Shown: one piece after another, positions 1-7,716 of the stretch
Numbering within the stretch: position 1 is the stretch's first letter
Layout of the letters: each line of letters begins with the position of its first letter
NCBI GenBank assembly: GCA_937944035.1
Contig: CALDZQ010000023.1
Coordinates: 1 to 8,501, forward strand
Direction: 5' to 3'
DNA from: an uncultured Neomegalonema sp.
GTDB lineage: Bacteria; Pseudomonadota; Alphaproteobacteria; Rhodobacterales; Rhodobacteraceae
DNA length: 8,501 nucleotides
Made by a program: the position numbers and the translations under genes
Notes under the pieces: generated by a model
Databases searched by the model: none
Seen by the model: the letters and a program-made list of their open reading frames with translations, nothing else
What the model was told of the DNA's origin: nothing

Positions 1-1
1 C

Positions 2-913
2 AATGACCAGCTTGATGATCTGATTATGCTGCGCTCTGACGGGACGCCCACGTATATGCTGGCGGTTGTGGTGGATGACTACGATATGGGCGTGACCCAT
101 GTTATTCGCGGCGACGATCACCTGACCAATGCGGCACGGCAAACGCTCATCTATCAAGCGCTGGGCTATGACACGCCAATCTTCGCGCATATCCCGCTGA
201 TCCACGGGCCGGACGGCGCGAAGCTGTCGAAACGGCACGGGGCGCTGGGTGTGGGGGAATACCGCGAGATGGGCTACCTGCCCGAAGCGATGCGCAATTA
301 TCTGGCGCGCCTCGGCTGGTCACATGGTGATGACGAGTTTTTTACCACCGAGCAGGCAACGGAATGGTTTGCGCTGGATGGCATCAACAAATCCGCCGCC
401 CGGTTCGATTTTGCCAAGCTGGAGAACCTCAACGGACAGCATATGCGCGTGGCCGATGATGCGCGGCTGGCGGAAATCACCGCAAAACGCCTGCAAACCC
501 GCGATGGCATAGCGCTCACCGCATCGCAGCATACGGCAGTGGTCGAGGCGATGCCTGGGCTGAAGGAGCGGGCGAAAACGATCAATGAGCTGCTCGATCT
601 GGCCTATTACATCTACGCCCAACGCCCTATGAACCTTGACGAAAAGGCGCTGAAACAACTTACAGACGATAACCGCGCCATGTTGCGTGATTTGACTTCG
701 CACATGCAAAATGCTACGGCGTGGCAGCCTGACGCGCTGGAACAAACTGTGAAAGATTTCGCGGCGGGCAAAGACTTGAAGCTTGGCAAGGTTGCGCAGC
801 CGCTGCGCGCCGCCCTCACGGGGCGGGCCATCTCGCCAAGCATTTATGACGTGATGATAACGCTGGGCAAAGAGGAGACGGTTCTACGCTTGCAAGATCA
901 GTCTCAGACCTAG
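2..913 (+). CDS. gltX: Glutamyl-tRNA synthetase, 5'-truncated (C-terminal ~303 residues)
   Basis: Class I aminoacyl-tRNA synthetase that charges tRNA-Glu with glutamate in the cytoplasm. The frame is open from base 2 with no start, so the gene begins before the window. The family is usually about 440-480 residues, so roughly 140-170 N-terminal residues, including the HIGH motif, are missing. Seen in the sequence: the catalytic-domain block [14 protein letters not shown] followed by [12 protein letters not shown], and the KMSKS-type loop KLSKRHGA at visible residues 74-81 (bases 221-244). The rest is the helical anticodon-binding region, ending at a TAG at 911-913. The ATG at base 26 is internal, because conserved sequence continues upstream of it. 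Alphaproteobacteria often carry two GluRS genes, one of which can act on tRNA-Gln; the visible part does not tell me which this is. gltA follows 78 bp downstream on the same strand, so co-transcription is possible but not shown. Confidence 0.96.
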   Translation, partial: NDQLDDLIMLRSDGTPTYMLAVVVDDYDMGVTHVIRGDDHLTNAARQTLIYQALGYDTPIFAHIPLIHGPDGAKLSKRHGALGVGEYREMGYLPEAMRNYLARLGWSHGDDEFFTTEQATEWFALDGINKSAARFDFAKLENLNGQHMRVADDARLAEITAKRLQTRDGIALTASQHTAVVEAMPGLKERAKTINELLDLAYYIYAQRPMNLDEKALKQLTDDNRAMLRDLTSHMQNATAWQPDALEQTVKDFAAGKDLKLGKVAQPLRAALTGRAISPSIYDVMITLGKEETVLRLQDQSQT

Positions 914-991
914 CTTTTACTCACATTCGAAAACGCATACCAACTCTGCTGCGGGTTCTCTGCGCATCAGACTGATAAAGGGCGAATATAT

Positions 992-2290
992 ATGACGGAA
1001 ACAGCAAAACGCAGTGCGACGATCTCGGTTGACGGGAAGACGGTAGAGCTACCGATTTATGACGGGACGGTTGGCCCCTCTGTTATCGATGTTCGCAAAC
1101 TTTATGCGGAAACAGGCCATTTTACCTACGATCCCGGATTCACGTCTACGGCGAGTTGCGATTCGATCATCACTTACATCGACGGTGACAAAGGCGAGTT
1201 GCTGTATCGCGGCTATCCCATCGATCAGTTGGCTGATGACAGCCATTACCTTGAAGTTTGCTACCTGCTTTTATACGGCGAACTGCCCAGCGCCGCACAG
1301 TTGGAAGATTTTGAATTCCGTGTGACGACCCACACGATGCTGCACGAGCAGATGACGAATTTCTATCGCGGTTTCCGCCGTGATGCGCATCCGATGGCGA
1401 TTATGTGCGGTGTTGTTGGCGCGCTGTCCGCGTTCTATCACGACTCAACAGATATTACCGACCTTGAGCAGCGCGAAATTGCCTCGGTGCGGATGGTTGC
1501 GAAGATGCCGACGATTGCGGCATGGGCCTACAAATACTCCATCGGCCAGCCGTTTGTGTACCCGCGCAATGACCTCGATTACGCCGCCAACTTCATGCAC
1601 ATGTGCTTCTCGACTCCGTGCGAGGAGTATCACGTCGATCCGATCATGGCCCGCGCGATGGACCGGATCATGACACTTCACGCGGATCACGAGCAAAACG
1701 CCTCAACCTCGACCGTGCGCCTTGCCGGGTCGTCGAACGCGAATCCGTTCGCGTGTATTGCGGCCGGTGTCGCCTGCCTTTGGGGTCCGGCGCATGGCGG
1801 TGCTAACGAGGCCTGCCTCGCAATGCTCAAAGAGATCGGCACAGTCGATCGCATCCCCGAATTCATTGAGCGTGCCAAGGATAAAGACGATCCCTTCCGC
1901 CTGATGGGCTTTGGCCACCGGGTCTACAAAAACTACGACCCGCGCGCGAAAGTGATGCAGGAAACCGCCAAGGAAGTGCTTGAGCTGGTTGGGGTGACGG
2001 ATTCTCCGATCCTGCAAGTCGCGCAGGAGCTGGAGCGGATCTCGCTTGAGGATCAATACTTTATCGACCGCAAGCTGTATCCGAACGTCGATTTCTACTC
2101 CGGCATCGTCCTCAGCGCGATGGGCTTTCCGACCTCGATGTTCACCGCGATTTTCGCGATGTCCCGCACGGTGGGCTGGATCGCACAGTGGAAAGAGATG
2201 GTCGAAGATCCTCAGCAGCGCATCGGACGCCCGCGTCAGCTGTACAGCGGCGCAGGCGCGCGCAATTATGTGGATTTGAGCAAACGCTGA
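992..2290 (+). CDS. gltA: Citrate synthase (type II)
   Basis: Condenses acetyl-CoA and oxaloacetate to citrate, the entry step of the TCA cycle. The 432-residue length fits the long, hexameric, NADH-sensitive type II enzymes of Gram-negative bacteria (E. coli 427). All three catalytic residues are visible: His268 in [10 protein letters not shown], His309 in [15 protein letters not shown] and Asp367 in NVDFYSGI, matching E. coli His264, His305 and Asp362. The N-terminal small domain typical of type II enzymes is present (residues 1-60, with the [12 protein letters not shown] stretch). The ATG at 992 is supported by an AAAGGG Shine-Dalgarno at 977-982, 9 nt upstream. I see no convincing -35/-10 pair in the 78 bp after gltX. 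The last 25 bp overlap the 3' end of convergent lpxB. There is therefore no intergenic space for a terminator, and the nearest hairpin lies inside lpxB. Confidence 0.98.
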   Translation: MTETAKRSATISVDGKTVELPIYDGTVGPSVIDVRKLYAETGHFTYDPGFTSTASCDSIITYIDGDKGELLYRGYPIDQLADDSHYLEVCYLLLYGELPSAAQLEDFEFRVTTHTMLHEQMTNFYRGFRRDAHPMAIMCGVVGALSAFYHDSTDITDLEQREIASVRMVAKMPTIAAWAYKYSIGQPFVYPRNDLDYAANFMHMCFSTPCEEYHVDPIMARAMDRIMTLHADHEQNASTSTVRLAGSSNANPFACIAAGVACLWGPAHGGANEACLAMLKEIGTVDRIPEFIERAKDKDDPFRLMGFGHRVYKNYDPRAKVMQETAKEVLELVGVTDSPILQVAQELERISLEDQYFIDRKLYPNVDFYSGIVLSAMGFPTSMFTAIFAMSRTVGWIAQWKEMVEDPQQRIGRPRQLYSGAGARNYVDLSKR

Positions 2291-3483
2291 TTTTTATCCG
2301 CGATAGCCGCCAGAACACCGCGCGCCGCTCTCAGTGAGGGCGGCGCGTCCGCTTCGCCAAAGCTGGCGAAAGCTTCTTCAAAAGCGCTCAACTGAACCGC
2401 TTTCGCCGCGTCGTCCTGCATCAGATGGACCAGCGCCTCGGCCAGATCACCGCCATTACAGCGTTCTTGCAGATATTCCGGCACAGCCTTGCGCCCGACG
2501 ATCAGATTGATGAGCGTGAAAGTGTCGACATTCACCAAACGCCGGATGATGAATTCGGTCGATTTAGGCACTTGATACGCGACAATCATCGGGGTGCGCA
2601 TCGCCGCGACCTCCAAAGACACCGTCCCGGACGCCACCAGCGCCACATCAGCGGCTGCAAAAGCGGCGAATTTACGCCGCTCGGCCTTGTCGATGGCGAT
2701 GCCGCCGGAGCGTAGAAGATGGGTTTTGACAGGCCATGCTTCCGTCGCGCGCATCACTTCGTGTTCAACAGCGGCGGCCACGGGGATGATGACTTCCAGC
2801 CGCTCGACCCGCCGCGCCAACCGGGCGACCGCATCGCTGATCGGCCCGGCCAGCCTGCTGATTTCACTGCGTCTGCTGCCGGGAGCGACGAGCAGGACGG
2901 GCGTATCCGGCGCGATGCCAAAGGTGCGGCGTAGAACTTTGGGTGCAGTCGGGCCGATTTGTGCGACCCGCTCAACGACCGGATGGCCGACATAATCCGC
3001 TGCGAGGCCGTGGGCCTCAAAATAGGGCGGCTCGAACGGAAAAAGGGTCAGCACGCGGTCGAATATCCGCGCGATCTTTTTGGCGCGCCATTTTTTCCAG
3101 GCCCAAACCGTCGGGGCCACGTATTGGATCAGGGCGGTATCGGGCGCTTTCGCCTTGATCCGCTTGGCCAGCATCGCCGTGAAAACCTGCGCATCGATGG
3201 TGACGAGCGCATCAGGCTTGGCAGCGGAGATTGCCGTGACCGCCTCCCGCATCCGGCGCAGGATACGCGGGATATGGGGGATGATCTCGGTAAAACCGAT
3301 CACGGCGATGTCCTGCATCGGGAAAAGGGATTCCAGCCCCTCAGCGGTCATCGCCTCGCCGCCAACACCCGAAAAGCGCACCGCGCCACCGGTTTCTTCA
3401 CGCAGCCGACGCATCAGCGCTGCGCCGAGCCTGTCGCCTGAGCTTTCGCCGGCGACGATACAAATGTGGAGCGGCTCACTCAT
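2266..3483 (-). CDS. lpxB: Lipid-A-disaccharide synthase
   Basis: Family GT19 inner-membrane-associated glycosyltransferase. It joins lipid X and UDP-2,3-diacylglucosamine into the tetraacyl disaccharide 1-phosphate, releasing UDP. It has 405 residues (E. coli 382). Visible blocks: N-terminal AGESSGD (11-17), Asp97 in [24 protein letters not shown] (121-137), GHPVVE (166-171), PGSRRSEI (201-208) and [12 protein letters not shown] (282-293). Asp97 and Arg204 align with E. coli Asp98 and Arg201, known to be critical. An oddity is that the usual IDxPDF block reads IDAQVF, so the Pro-Asp after the key Asp is lost. The ATG at 3483 overlaps the lpxI TGA in an ATGA, with no good Shine-Dalgarno upstream. 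This suggests translational coupling as last gene of the fabZ-lpxA-lpxI-lpxB operon. The TAA at 2268-2266 lies inside the 3' end of convergent gltA. Confidence 0.97.
   Translation of the reverse strand: MSEPLHICIVAGESSGDRLGAALMRRLREETGGAVRFSGVGGEAMTAEGLESLFPMQDIAVIGFTEIIPHIPRILRRMREAVTAISAAKPDALVTIDAQVFTAMLAKRIKAKAPDTALIQYVAPTVWAWKKWRAKKIARIFDRVLTLFPFEPPYFEAHGLAADYVGHPVVERVAQIGPTAPKVLRRTFGIAPDTPVLLVAPGSRRSEISRLAGPISDAVARLARRVERLEVIIPVAAAVEHEVMRATEAWPVKTHLLRSGGIAIDKAERRKFAAFAAADVALVASGTVSLEVAAMRTPMIVAYQVPKSTEFIIRRLVNVDTFTLINLIVGRKAVPEYLQERCNGGDLAEALVHLMQDDAAKAVQLSAFEEAFASFGEADAPPSLRAARGVLAAIADKNQRLLKST
2321..2347 (+). terminator. Strong hairpin 30 nt past the gltA stop, inside lpxB; possible gltA terminator
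   Basis: Perfect 8-bp arms CGCGCCGC (2321-2328) and GCGGCGCG (2340-2347). The stem continues inward through a T-G wobble (2329/2339) and CTC/GAG (2330-2332/2336-2338) to a 3-nt AGT loop, giving a 12-step stem. It starts 30 nt after the gltA stop codon and is the first strong structure a gltA transcript would form. No T-run follows on the + strand, so classical intrinsic termination is uncertain. The fold might instead protect the mRNA 3' end. The same bases encode lpxB residues near PPSLRAARG on the opposite strand. Confidence 0.4.
2353..2370 (+). other. Second inverted repeat downstream of gltA (7-bp arms, tetraloop)
   Basis: TTCGCCA (2353-2359) and TGGCGAA (2364-2370) are perfect complements separated by AAGC. 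This hairpin sits 5 nt after the larger hairpin at 2321-2347 and is followed by a mildly pyrimidine-rich AGCTTCTTC. A tandem pair of stems behind a stop codon is compatible with termination or 3'-end stabilisation of the gltA mRNA. It lies within lpxB coding sequence, so chance or codon constraint is a real alternative. Confidence 0.3.
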
Positions 3484-4313
3484 GCGTTTACCGATACGTT
3501 GATTGCATCGATAAAGATGGATTTTTCCCGCGCCAGCGTCAGGGTTTCGGCACGGTCGAGAATGAATACACCCCCCGCCGCGAGGGCGATTCCGGCAAGG
3601 CCCGCTTTATGGGCGGCATGGATTGTTTCGGGGCCGATGGCGGGCAGGTCAAGGCGGCGATCCTGTCCGGCTTTCGGGATTTTCACGAGCACGCCGCCGG
3701 GGCTTTTACGCAAAGCGGCAACCCGCGCCAACATCGCGGCGGTTCCTTCAGCGGCTTCCACGGCAAGGCAGTGACCATCTGCCACGACAACGCCCTGACC
3801 GACATCAAACGGCGCGAGGGCGTTCAGGATGTTAAGGGCGAGGGCGATTTCGCTGCGGGCTTTCGCATCAGGCGTTTCGCCTGTGAGCGTTCCGGACTCC
3901 GCGATGGCAGAGGTGAGAAAGGCGTCGGGGCCGTAGATTTTAAAACCCTCCTCCTCAAACAATCCGGCAATGCCGGAGAGCAAACCGTCATCACCCTTGC
4001 GGAAAAGCTGTGCGACGCGGGGCAGGAAGGTGACGCCCTTCCAGTCGAAGCGAACGGATGTCAGGCCGGGACGGCTCAACCCGCCCGCCATTGCGATGCT
4101 GTCGCAGCCCTCTTGCTTCAGCACCGCAAGGAGCTTGCCTACTTGGCCGAGCGATACGCGCAAATGAGGAAAATTGCCCGCCCAATCGGAAGCCGCGCCC
4201 TCAAGATCGACGATGAACACAGGCTGACCGTTCGCGACGCAGGTTTCCGCAAGTTGGCGGGGCAAAGCGCCCCGCCCCGCCAGAATGCCGAGTTTCTTCA
4301 CCCGTAAAGGCAT
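3480..4313 (-). CDS. lpxI: UDP-2,3-diacylglucosamine diphosphatase LpxI (DUF1009 family)
   Basis: Hydrolyses UDP-2,3-diacylglucosamine to lipid X and UMP, the fourth step of lipid A synthesis. It functionally replaces LpxH in Alphaproteobacteria and some other groups, as shown for Caulobacter crescentus. The 277-residue product has the family's N-terminal LGILAGRGALPRQLAE (8-23), the mid block FKIYGPDAFL (124-133), and C-terminal QGVVVADGHCLAVEAAEGT (173-191) and KAGQDRRLDLPAIGPETI (214-231). I infer that Asp222 in the last block matches the catalytic Asp225 of the Caulobacter enzyme. The frame stays open upstream to 4511, but that extension is only lpxA antiframe. The ATG at 4313 begins the conserved domain and sits 1 bp after the lpxA stop (TGA-T-ATG). 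I see no close Shine-Dalgarno, so coupling to lpxA is likely. The stop overlaps the lpxB start by 4 bp. Confidence 0.95.
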   Translation of the reverse strand: MPLRVKKLGILAGRGALPRQLAETCVANGQPVFIVDLEGAASDWAGNFPHLRVSLGQVGKLLAVLKQEGCDSIAMAGGLSRPGLTSVRFDWKGVTFLPRVAQLFRKGDDGLLSGIAGLFEEEGFKIYGPDAFLTSAIAESGTLTGETPDAKARSEIALALNILNALAPFDVGQGVVVADGHCLAVEAAEGTAAMLARVAALRKSPGGVLVKIPKAGQDRRLDLPAIGPETIHAAHKAGLAGIALAAGGVFILDRAETLTLAREKSIFIDAINVSVNA

Positions 4314-4314
4314 A

Positions 4315-5133
4315 TCATGCGCTATCGTTTTTGGCCTCAGGCACGCAGAAGCGGCGACTGCCCCCCGCAAGGATGAAGTCCACCATCTCGTGGGCCGCAC
4401 CGTCGTCCGTGCTGTCGGCCACCGCTTGCGCACGTTCTTGCAGCGAGCCTTCATCGCTCTCAAACACATCCCGGAATGCCGCGCGCAGAGCATGAATTTG
4501 CTCACGCTCAAAACCGCGCCGCTTCATGCCGACGATGTTCAGGCCCGCCAGACGGGCGCGGTTGCCGATGACGGAGCCGTAGGGAATAACATCGCGCTCA
4601 ACACCCGTTGTGCCGCCAACCATCGCATGAGCGCCGATGCGCACGAATTGATGAACCGCGCAAACACCGCCCAGAACGGCGAAATCACCGACCTCGACAT
4701 GACCGGCGATAATCGCGTTATTAGCGAGGATCACATTATTGCCGACCATGCAATCATGGGCCACATGCGTGCCGACCATGAACAGACAGGCATTACCGAC
4801 ACGGGTGAGACCGCCACCGCCTTCCGTGCCCGGATTCATGGTGACATGCTCGCGGATCAGGACGTTTTGGCCGATCTCCAGCCGCGTGCGTTCGCCTTTA
4901 AATTTCAGATCCTGCGGGTCGGACCCCAGTGAGGTGAAGGGATAAACCCGCGTGCCGTCACCGATGGTGGTCTGACCGTCGATCACAACATGAGCCGCGA
5001 TGTTGAGGCCCGCGCCCAACACGACTTCCGGCCCGATGATCGAATACGGTCCAATCCGCGTGTTCTCACCAATAACAGCCCCCGCATCGACGATGGCGGT
5101 GGGATGAATATGGGCGGTGTCAGCAATGGTCAT
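4315..5133 (-). CDS. lpxA: UDP-N-acetylglucosamine 3-O-acyltransferase
   Basis: First step of lipid A synthesis: transfers a 3-hydroxyacyl chain from acyl carrier protein to the 3-OH of UDP-GlcNAc. It is a cytosolic homotrimer with a left-handed beta-helix. It has 272 residues (E. coli 262). Hexapeptide repeats run through about residues 8-190 (for example IHPTAIVDAGAVIGENTRIG). The conserved SDPQDLKFKGE is at 71-81, and GTHVAHDC carries His123 and the catalytic base His126 (E. coli His122/His125). Gly174 in MVGGTTGV aligns with E. coli Gly173, the acyl-chain ruler position. The C-terminal helical part starts near GLNIVGMKRRGF. The ATG at 5133 opens directly into the first beta-helix repeat. 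It lies 32 bp after the fabZ stop with only a weak Shine-Dalgarno, consistent with co-transcription with fabZ. Confidence 0.98.
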   Translation of the reverse strand: MTIADTAHIHPTAIVDAGAVIGENTRIGPYSIIGPEVVLGAGLNIAAHVVIDGQTTIGDGTRVYPFTSLGSDPQDLKFKGERTRLEIGQNVLIREHVTMNPGTEGGGGLTRVGNACLFMVGTHVAHDCMVGNNVILANNAIIAGHVEVGDFAVLGGVCAVHQFVRIGAHAMVGGTTGVERDVIPYGSVIGNRARLAGLNIVGMKRRGFEREQIHALRAAFRDVFESDEGSLQERAQAVADSTDDGAAHEMVDFILAGGSRRFCVPEAKNDSA

Positions 5134-5165
5134 GCGGTATCCGATCAGGAGTTTGCGCGGGCGGC

Positions 5166-5642
5166 TCAGGCTTTGTCGGGATCAACGATCATGGCGCTGA
5201 ATTCCGCTTCAGCGCACAGGCGGTCGCCAACCATGCCTTTGCCGGTGAAGCGCCATACATTGCCTTTGTTGCGCTGAACCTCGACATGCAGTTCCAGCAC
5301 ATCACCGGGAACGACGGGTGAGCGGAAGCGGGTTTTGTCGACGGTCATGAAGTAGACCAACATGCCCTTATCAATCATATCGAGCGTATCGACCACCATC
5401 ACCGCCGCCGTTTGCGCCATCGCCTCAACGATCAGGACGCCCGGCATGATGGGTCTGCCGGGAAAATGTCCGGCGAAATGCGGCTCGATGGAAGTGACAT
5501 TCTTGACGCCGACGGCAGATTTGGATTTCTCGATGCTGTGAACACGGTCAAGGAACAGGAAAGGGGCGCGATGCGGGATCATCCGCATGATGCGTTCCAG
5601 GTCCGCACTTCCCAGATCCGGGTTCCCTTTGGCTTCGCTCAT
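5166..5642 (-). CDS. fabZ: 3-hydroxyacyl-ACP dehydratase FabZ
   Basis: Dehydrates (3R)-hydroxyacyl-ACP to trans-2-enoyl-ACP in the type II fatty acid synthase; a cytosolic hotdog-fold enzyme. The 158-residue product has the signature [19 protein letters not shown] at 59-77. Catalytic His59 and Glu73 match the E. coli His54/Glu68 pair. [13 protein letters not shown] (22-34) is the family's N-terminal block. A longer frame could begin at a TTG at 5657, five codons upstream. The ATG at 5642 is preferred because GGAG lies 6 nt upstream of it, inside that extension. FabZ draws on the same 3-hydroxyacyl-ACP pool as LpxA, and this adjacency is widespread in Gram-negative bacteria. It is the first gene of the apparent operon. 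lpxD, which often precedes fabZ, is not here. Confidence 0.97.
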   Translation of the reverse strand: MSEAKGNPDLGSADLERIMRMIPHRAPFLFLDRVHSIEKSKSAVGVKNVTSIEPHFAGHFPGRPIMPGVLIVEAMAQTAAVMVVDTLDMIDKGMLVYFMTVDKTRFRSPVVPGDVLELHVEVQRNKGNVWRFTGKGMVGDRLCAEAEFSAMIVDPDKA

Positions 5643-5648
5643 CACACA

Positions 5649-5653
5649 CTCCG
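5649..5653 (-). promoter_or_regulatory. Shine-Dalgarno CGGAG that sets the fabZ start
   Basis: Minus-strand CGGAG ends 6 nt before the ATG at 5642. It lies within the possible TTG-initiated extension (TTG at 5657), which itself has no good upstream ribosome-binding site. This supports the ATG start for fabZ. Confidence 0.6.
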
Positions 5654-5662
5654 ACAACAGAC

Positions 5663-5706
5663 AATATATTTTACAGCGGTTTGCCTTCTGCGGGCCTGCG
5701 GGTCAA
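5663..5706 (-). promoter_or_regulatory. Possible promoter region for fabZ-lpxA-lpxI-lpxB
   Basis: The minus strand carries TTGACC (5706-5701), a good -35 box. An isolated AT-rich TAAAATATATT (5673-5663) follows, ending 20 nt before the fabZ ATG. The gap between TTGACC and TAAAAT is 27 nt, too long for a standard sigma-70 pair. At 17 nt spacing the hexamer is CAAACC, which is poor. Only the position, between a hairpin and an operon start, argues for a promoter. Confidence 0.25.
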
Positions 5707-5714
5707 GAGATGGC

Positions 5715-5744
5715 TTCGGGTCAGCCGCTTTTGGCCGACCCGAA
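5715..5744 (-). terminator. Inverted repeat between acyl-CoA synthetase and fabZ; possible terminator
   Basis: Arms 5715-5726 (TTCGGGTCAGCC) and 5733-5744 (GGCCGACCCGAA) pair over 12 positions with one A-C mismatch around a 6-nt loop. It begins 38 nt after the acyl-CoA synthetase stop on the minus strand. There is no T-run after it on that strand. It could end or attenuate the synthetase transcript before fabZ. If leaky, it would let the synthetase promoter feed the lipid A operon. Confidence 0.45.
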
Positions 5745-5782
5745 TAAAGCTTCAACTGGTCTATTGCGGGGGCAAACGGAGC

Positions 5783-7699
5783 TTAGCCCTTCACACGCCA
5801 CGGCACAGAGAATTGGTTCAACACCGAATCCGCCGCTGCCCGATCCGTGCCTTCGGCAAAATCGATTACGGCGATCAGACCTTTGAGCTTGTCTTTCTCA
5901 ACGGTCATGCTCGCGGATACGCCCTCCTTACCCAGCGACTCGATCAAGACACGTTCGATGGCCATCTTGCGCAGGTCGGGTTTGAAAATCTTACCGACAG
6001 CGGTTTTGGGCAGCTCGTCCAGCACCTCGATATGCACCGGACGCGCGGCGCGCTCGCTGACATGCTCGGCGGCGAAGGCGATGATTTCTTCGGCGGTGGC
6101 CGTGTGACCTTCCTTCAACTCGACAAAGGCGCAAGGCAGCTCGCCCGCATAGGCATCCGGCTGACCGATTGCCCCCGCGAAGGCCACAGCGGGGTGGGTG
6201 GCCAGACATTCTTCGATGATGCCCGGATCGATGTTGTGGCCACCCCGGATAATCAGGTCTTTGGCGCGGCCCGTGATCCAGTAATACCCGTCCGCATCTA
6301 TGCGCCCCAGATCGCCCGACCGCAGCCATTTCTTGCCGTTGGGATCGGTGACGAAGACGTTCTTGTTTTTGTCCGCCTCCTTATAACCGGGGAAGACATG
6401 CGGGCCATGAATACACAGCTCGCCGATTTGATCCGGCTCGCAGGTGGAGATATAAGCCCCGTCCTCGCCGATCATCATCGGAGCCATCTCGGTATAGGGA
6501 AGCGGAAACCCGACCGAGCCGATTTTACGCTCACCCGCAGGCGGGTTGACCGAACACACGACGGTCGCCTCGGTCTGACCGAAGCCTTCGAGGATGCGGA
6601 TGCCGGTTTTCGCCTCGAACTGCTTGAACAGCTCAACGGGCAGCGGCGCGGAGCCGCAGACGGAATAGTTCAACGTCGATACATCCGCGTCGATCTCCCG
6701 CTGGTTCAGCGCGGCCAGAGCGGTTGGCACAGCCATGAAGAAATTGACTTTGTACCTCTCGACCAGCTTCCAATAATTGTCGATCACACCCTCGCCCCGG
6801 AATCCCGCAGGTGTCATCAGCACCAGATGCGCACCATTCACCACGGCCGCAGCGCCCATCACATAAGCGCCAAAACAGTGGAACAGAGGCAGGCAGCACA
6901 GAATCGTGTCTTTCTCGCCGAAGACGCCGTCATTCACCGCATGGGCCTGATACAAGATGCCGCCGCTGGTGTGCTGCGCCAGCTTTGGATCGCCGGTTGT
7001 ACCGCCGGTGTGGAAATAGGCGCAGACGCGATCAAGCCCGCCCGCCGGCATATCAAAGGCCAGCTTATCGCCGGGCTGTGCGGCCAGAGACTTGTCCCAA
7101 TCGATGATCTTCGCCTTGTGCTCGGCTTTCACTTTCGGGCGAATCAGCGGAATAATCCACGACAGCGGCGCACCGACATAGTTGAGCAGATCAACCTCGA
7201 TCAGCGTTTCAACGCCGGGCGCGTCTTTCAGCGCCTCCGCCGCCCGTTCGGCAATATCAGTTTTCGGGAACGGCTTCAGCGTCACCAGCACTTTCGCGTC
7301 AGCATCGCGCAAGATCGCCGAAATTTGCTCCGGCTCCAGCAGCGGGTTGATCGGGTTGACGATTGAGGAGGTTTGCCCCGCAAACAATCCGGCCAGCGTT
7401 TCCGGCAGATTGGGCAACAAAAGCGCGACCGAATTCTCGCCCGTCGCGCCAAGACTGTGAAACAGATTCGCAGCGCGGGTGATCTGATCGAGCAGTTTTG
7501 TGTAATCCCAGTCATAGCCTTTCGACTTGGGATCGCCTTTAAGCTGGAATGTGACGGCTTTCCCTTTGGGATCACGCCGCGCCGCATCGACGACAGTTTC
7601 ATAAGTCGATGTCACACTATAACGCTGCGACAACGGCGTTTGTTCGATGAATGCGATGTCTTCGCGCGTAGCGATTTTACGTTCCCAAGCCACGGCCAT
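5783..7699 (-). CDS. AMP-binding acyl-CoA synthetase (fatty-acyl-CoA ligase-like)
   Basis: ANL-superfamily adenylating enzyme that should convert a carboxylic acid, ATP and CoA to acyl-CoA, AMP and PPi. The acid is probably a fatty acid but is not determined by sequence. The 638-residue product carries the full motif set: phosphate loop TGGTTGDPK (231-239), EGFGQTEAT (371-379), SGDLGRIDADGYYWITGRAKD (461-481), GGHNIDP (486-492) and the catalytic Lys570 in PKTAVGKI near the C-terminus. About 60 residues follow the last motif, more than in minimal family members. The overall pattern (NPINPLLEPEQI, YFHTGGTTG.PKLAQHT) resembles a ~630-residue group annotated generically as acyl-CoA synthetases. 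No signal peptide is seen; WIIPLI (181-186) is too short for a membrane span. The ATG at 7699 has AGGGAGA 7 nt upstream. Roles in beta-oxidation, lipid recycling or aryl/other acid activation all remain open. Confidence 0.93.
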   Translation of the reverse strand: MAVAWERKIATREDIAFIEQTPLSQRYSVTSTYETVVDAARRDPKGKAVTFQLKGDPKSKGYDWDYTKLLDQITRAANLFHSLGATGENSVALLLPNLPETLAGLFAGQTSSIVNPINPLLEPEQISAILRDADAKVLVTLKPFPKTDIAERAAEALKDAPGVETLIEVDLLNYVGAPLSWIIPLIRPKVKAEHKAKIIDWDKSLAAQPGDKLAFDMPAGGLDRVCAYFHTGGTTGDPKLAQHTSGGILYQAHAVNDGVFGEKDTILCCLPLFHCFGAYVMGAAAVVNGAHLVLMTPAGFRGEGVIDNYWKLVERYKVNFFMAVPTALAALNQREIDADVSTLNYSVCGSAPLPVELFKQFEAKTGIRILEGFGQTEATVVCSVNPPAGERKIGSVGFPLPYTEMAPMMIGEDGAYISTCEPDQIGELCIHGPHVFPGYKEADKNKNVFVTDPNGKKWLRSGDLGRIDADGYYWITGRAKDLIIRGGHNIDPGIIEECLATHPAVAFAGAIGQPDAYAGELPCAFVELKEGHTATAEEIIAFAAEHVSERAARPVHIEVLDELPKTAVGKIFKPDLRKMAIERVLIESLGKEGVSASMTVEKDKLKGLIAVIDFAEGTDRAAADSVLNQFSVPWRVKG

Positions 7700-7716
7700 G
7701 CTTTATTCTCCCTGAC

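Noticed and set aside
944..963. Direct repeat CTCTGC (944-949 and 958-963) before gltA.
   Set aside because: Six bases repeated once is expected by chance, and it aligns with no promoter element.
3609..4307. A 232-codon + strand frame opposite lpxI.
   Set aside because: It lies antisense to a clear LpxI, has no family features and no sensible ribosome-binding site, and is best explained by GC-biased codon use on the other strand.
4314..4511. An in-frame 66-codon N-terminal extension of lpxI.
   Set aside because: It overlaps the lpxA 3' coding region in another frame. Its Arg/Cys/Trp-rich composition is unlike LpxI, and the family N-terminus begins at the ATG at 4313.
5681..7366. A 561-codon open frame on the + strand opposite the acyl-CoA synthetase.
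   Set aside because: It is fully antisense to a gene with a complete set of family motifs and shows no recognisable domain. Its Gln/Arg/His/Asp-rich composition is what the complement of a GC-biased gene gives.
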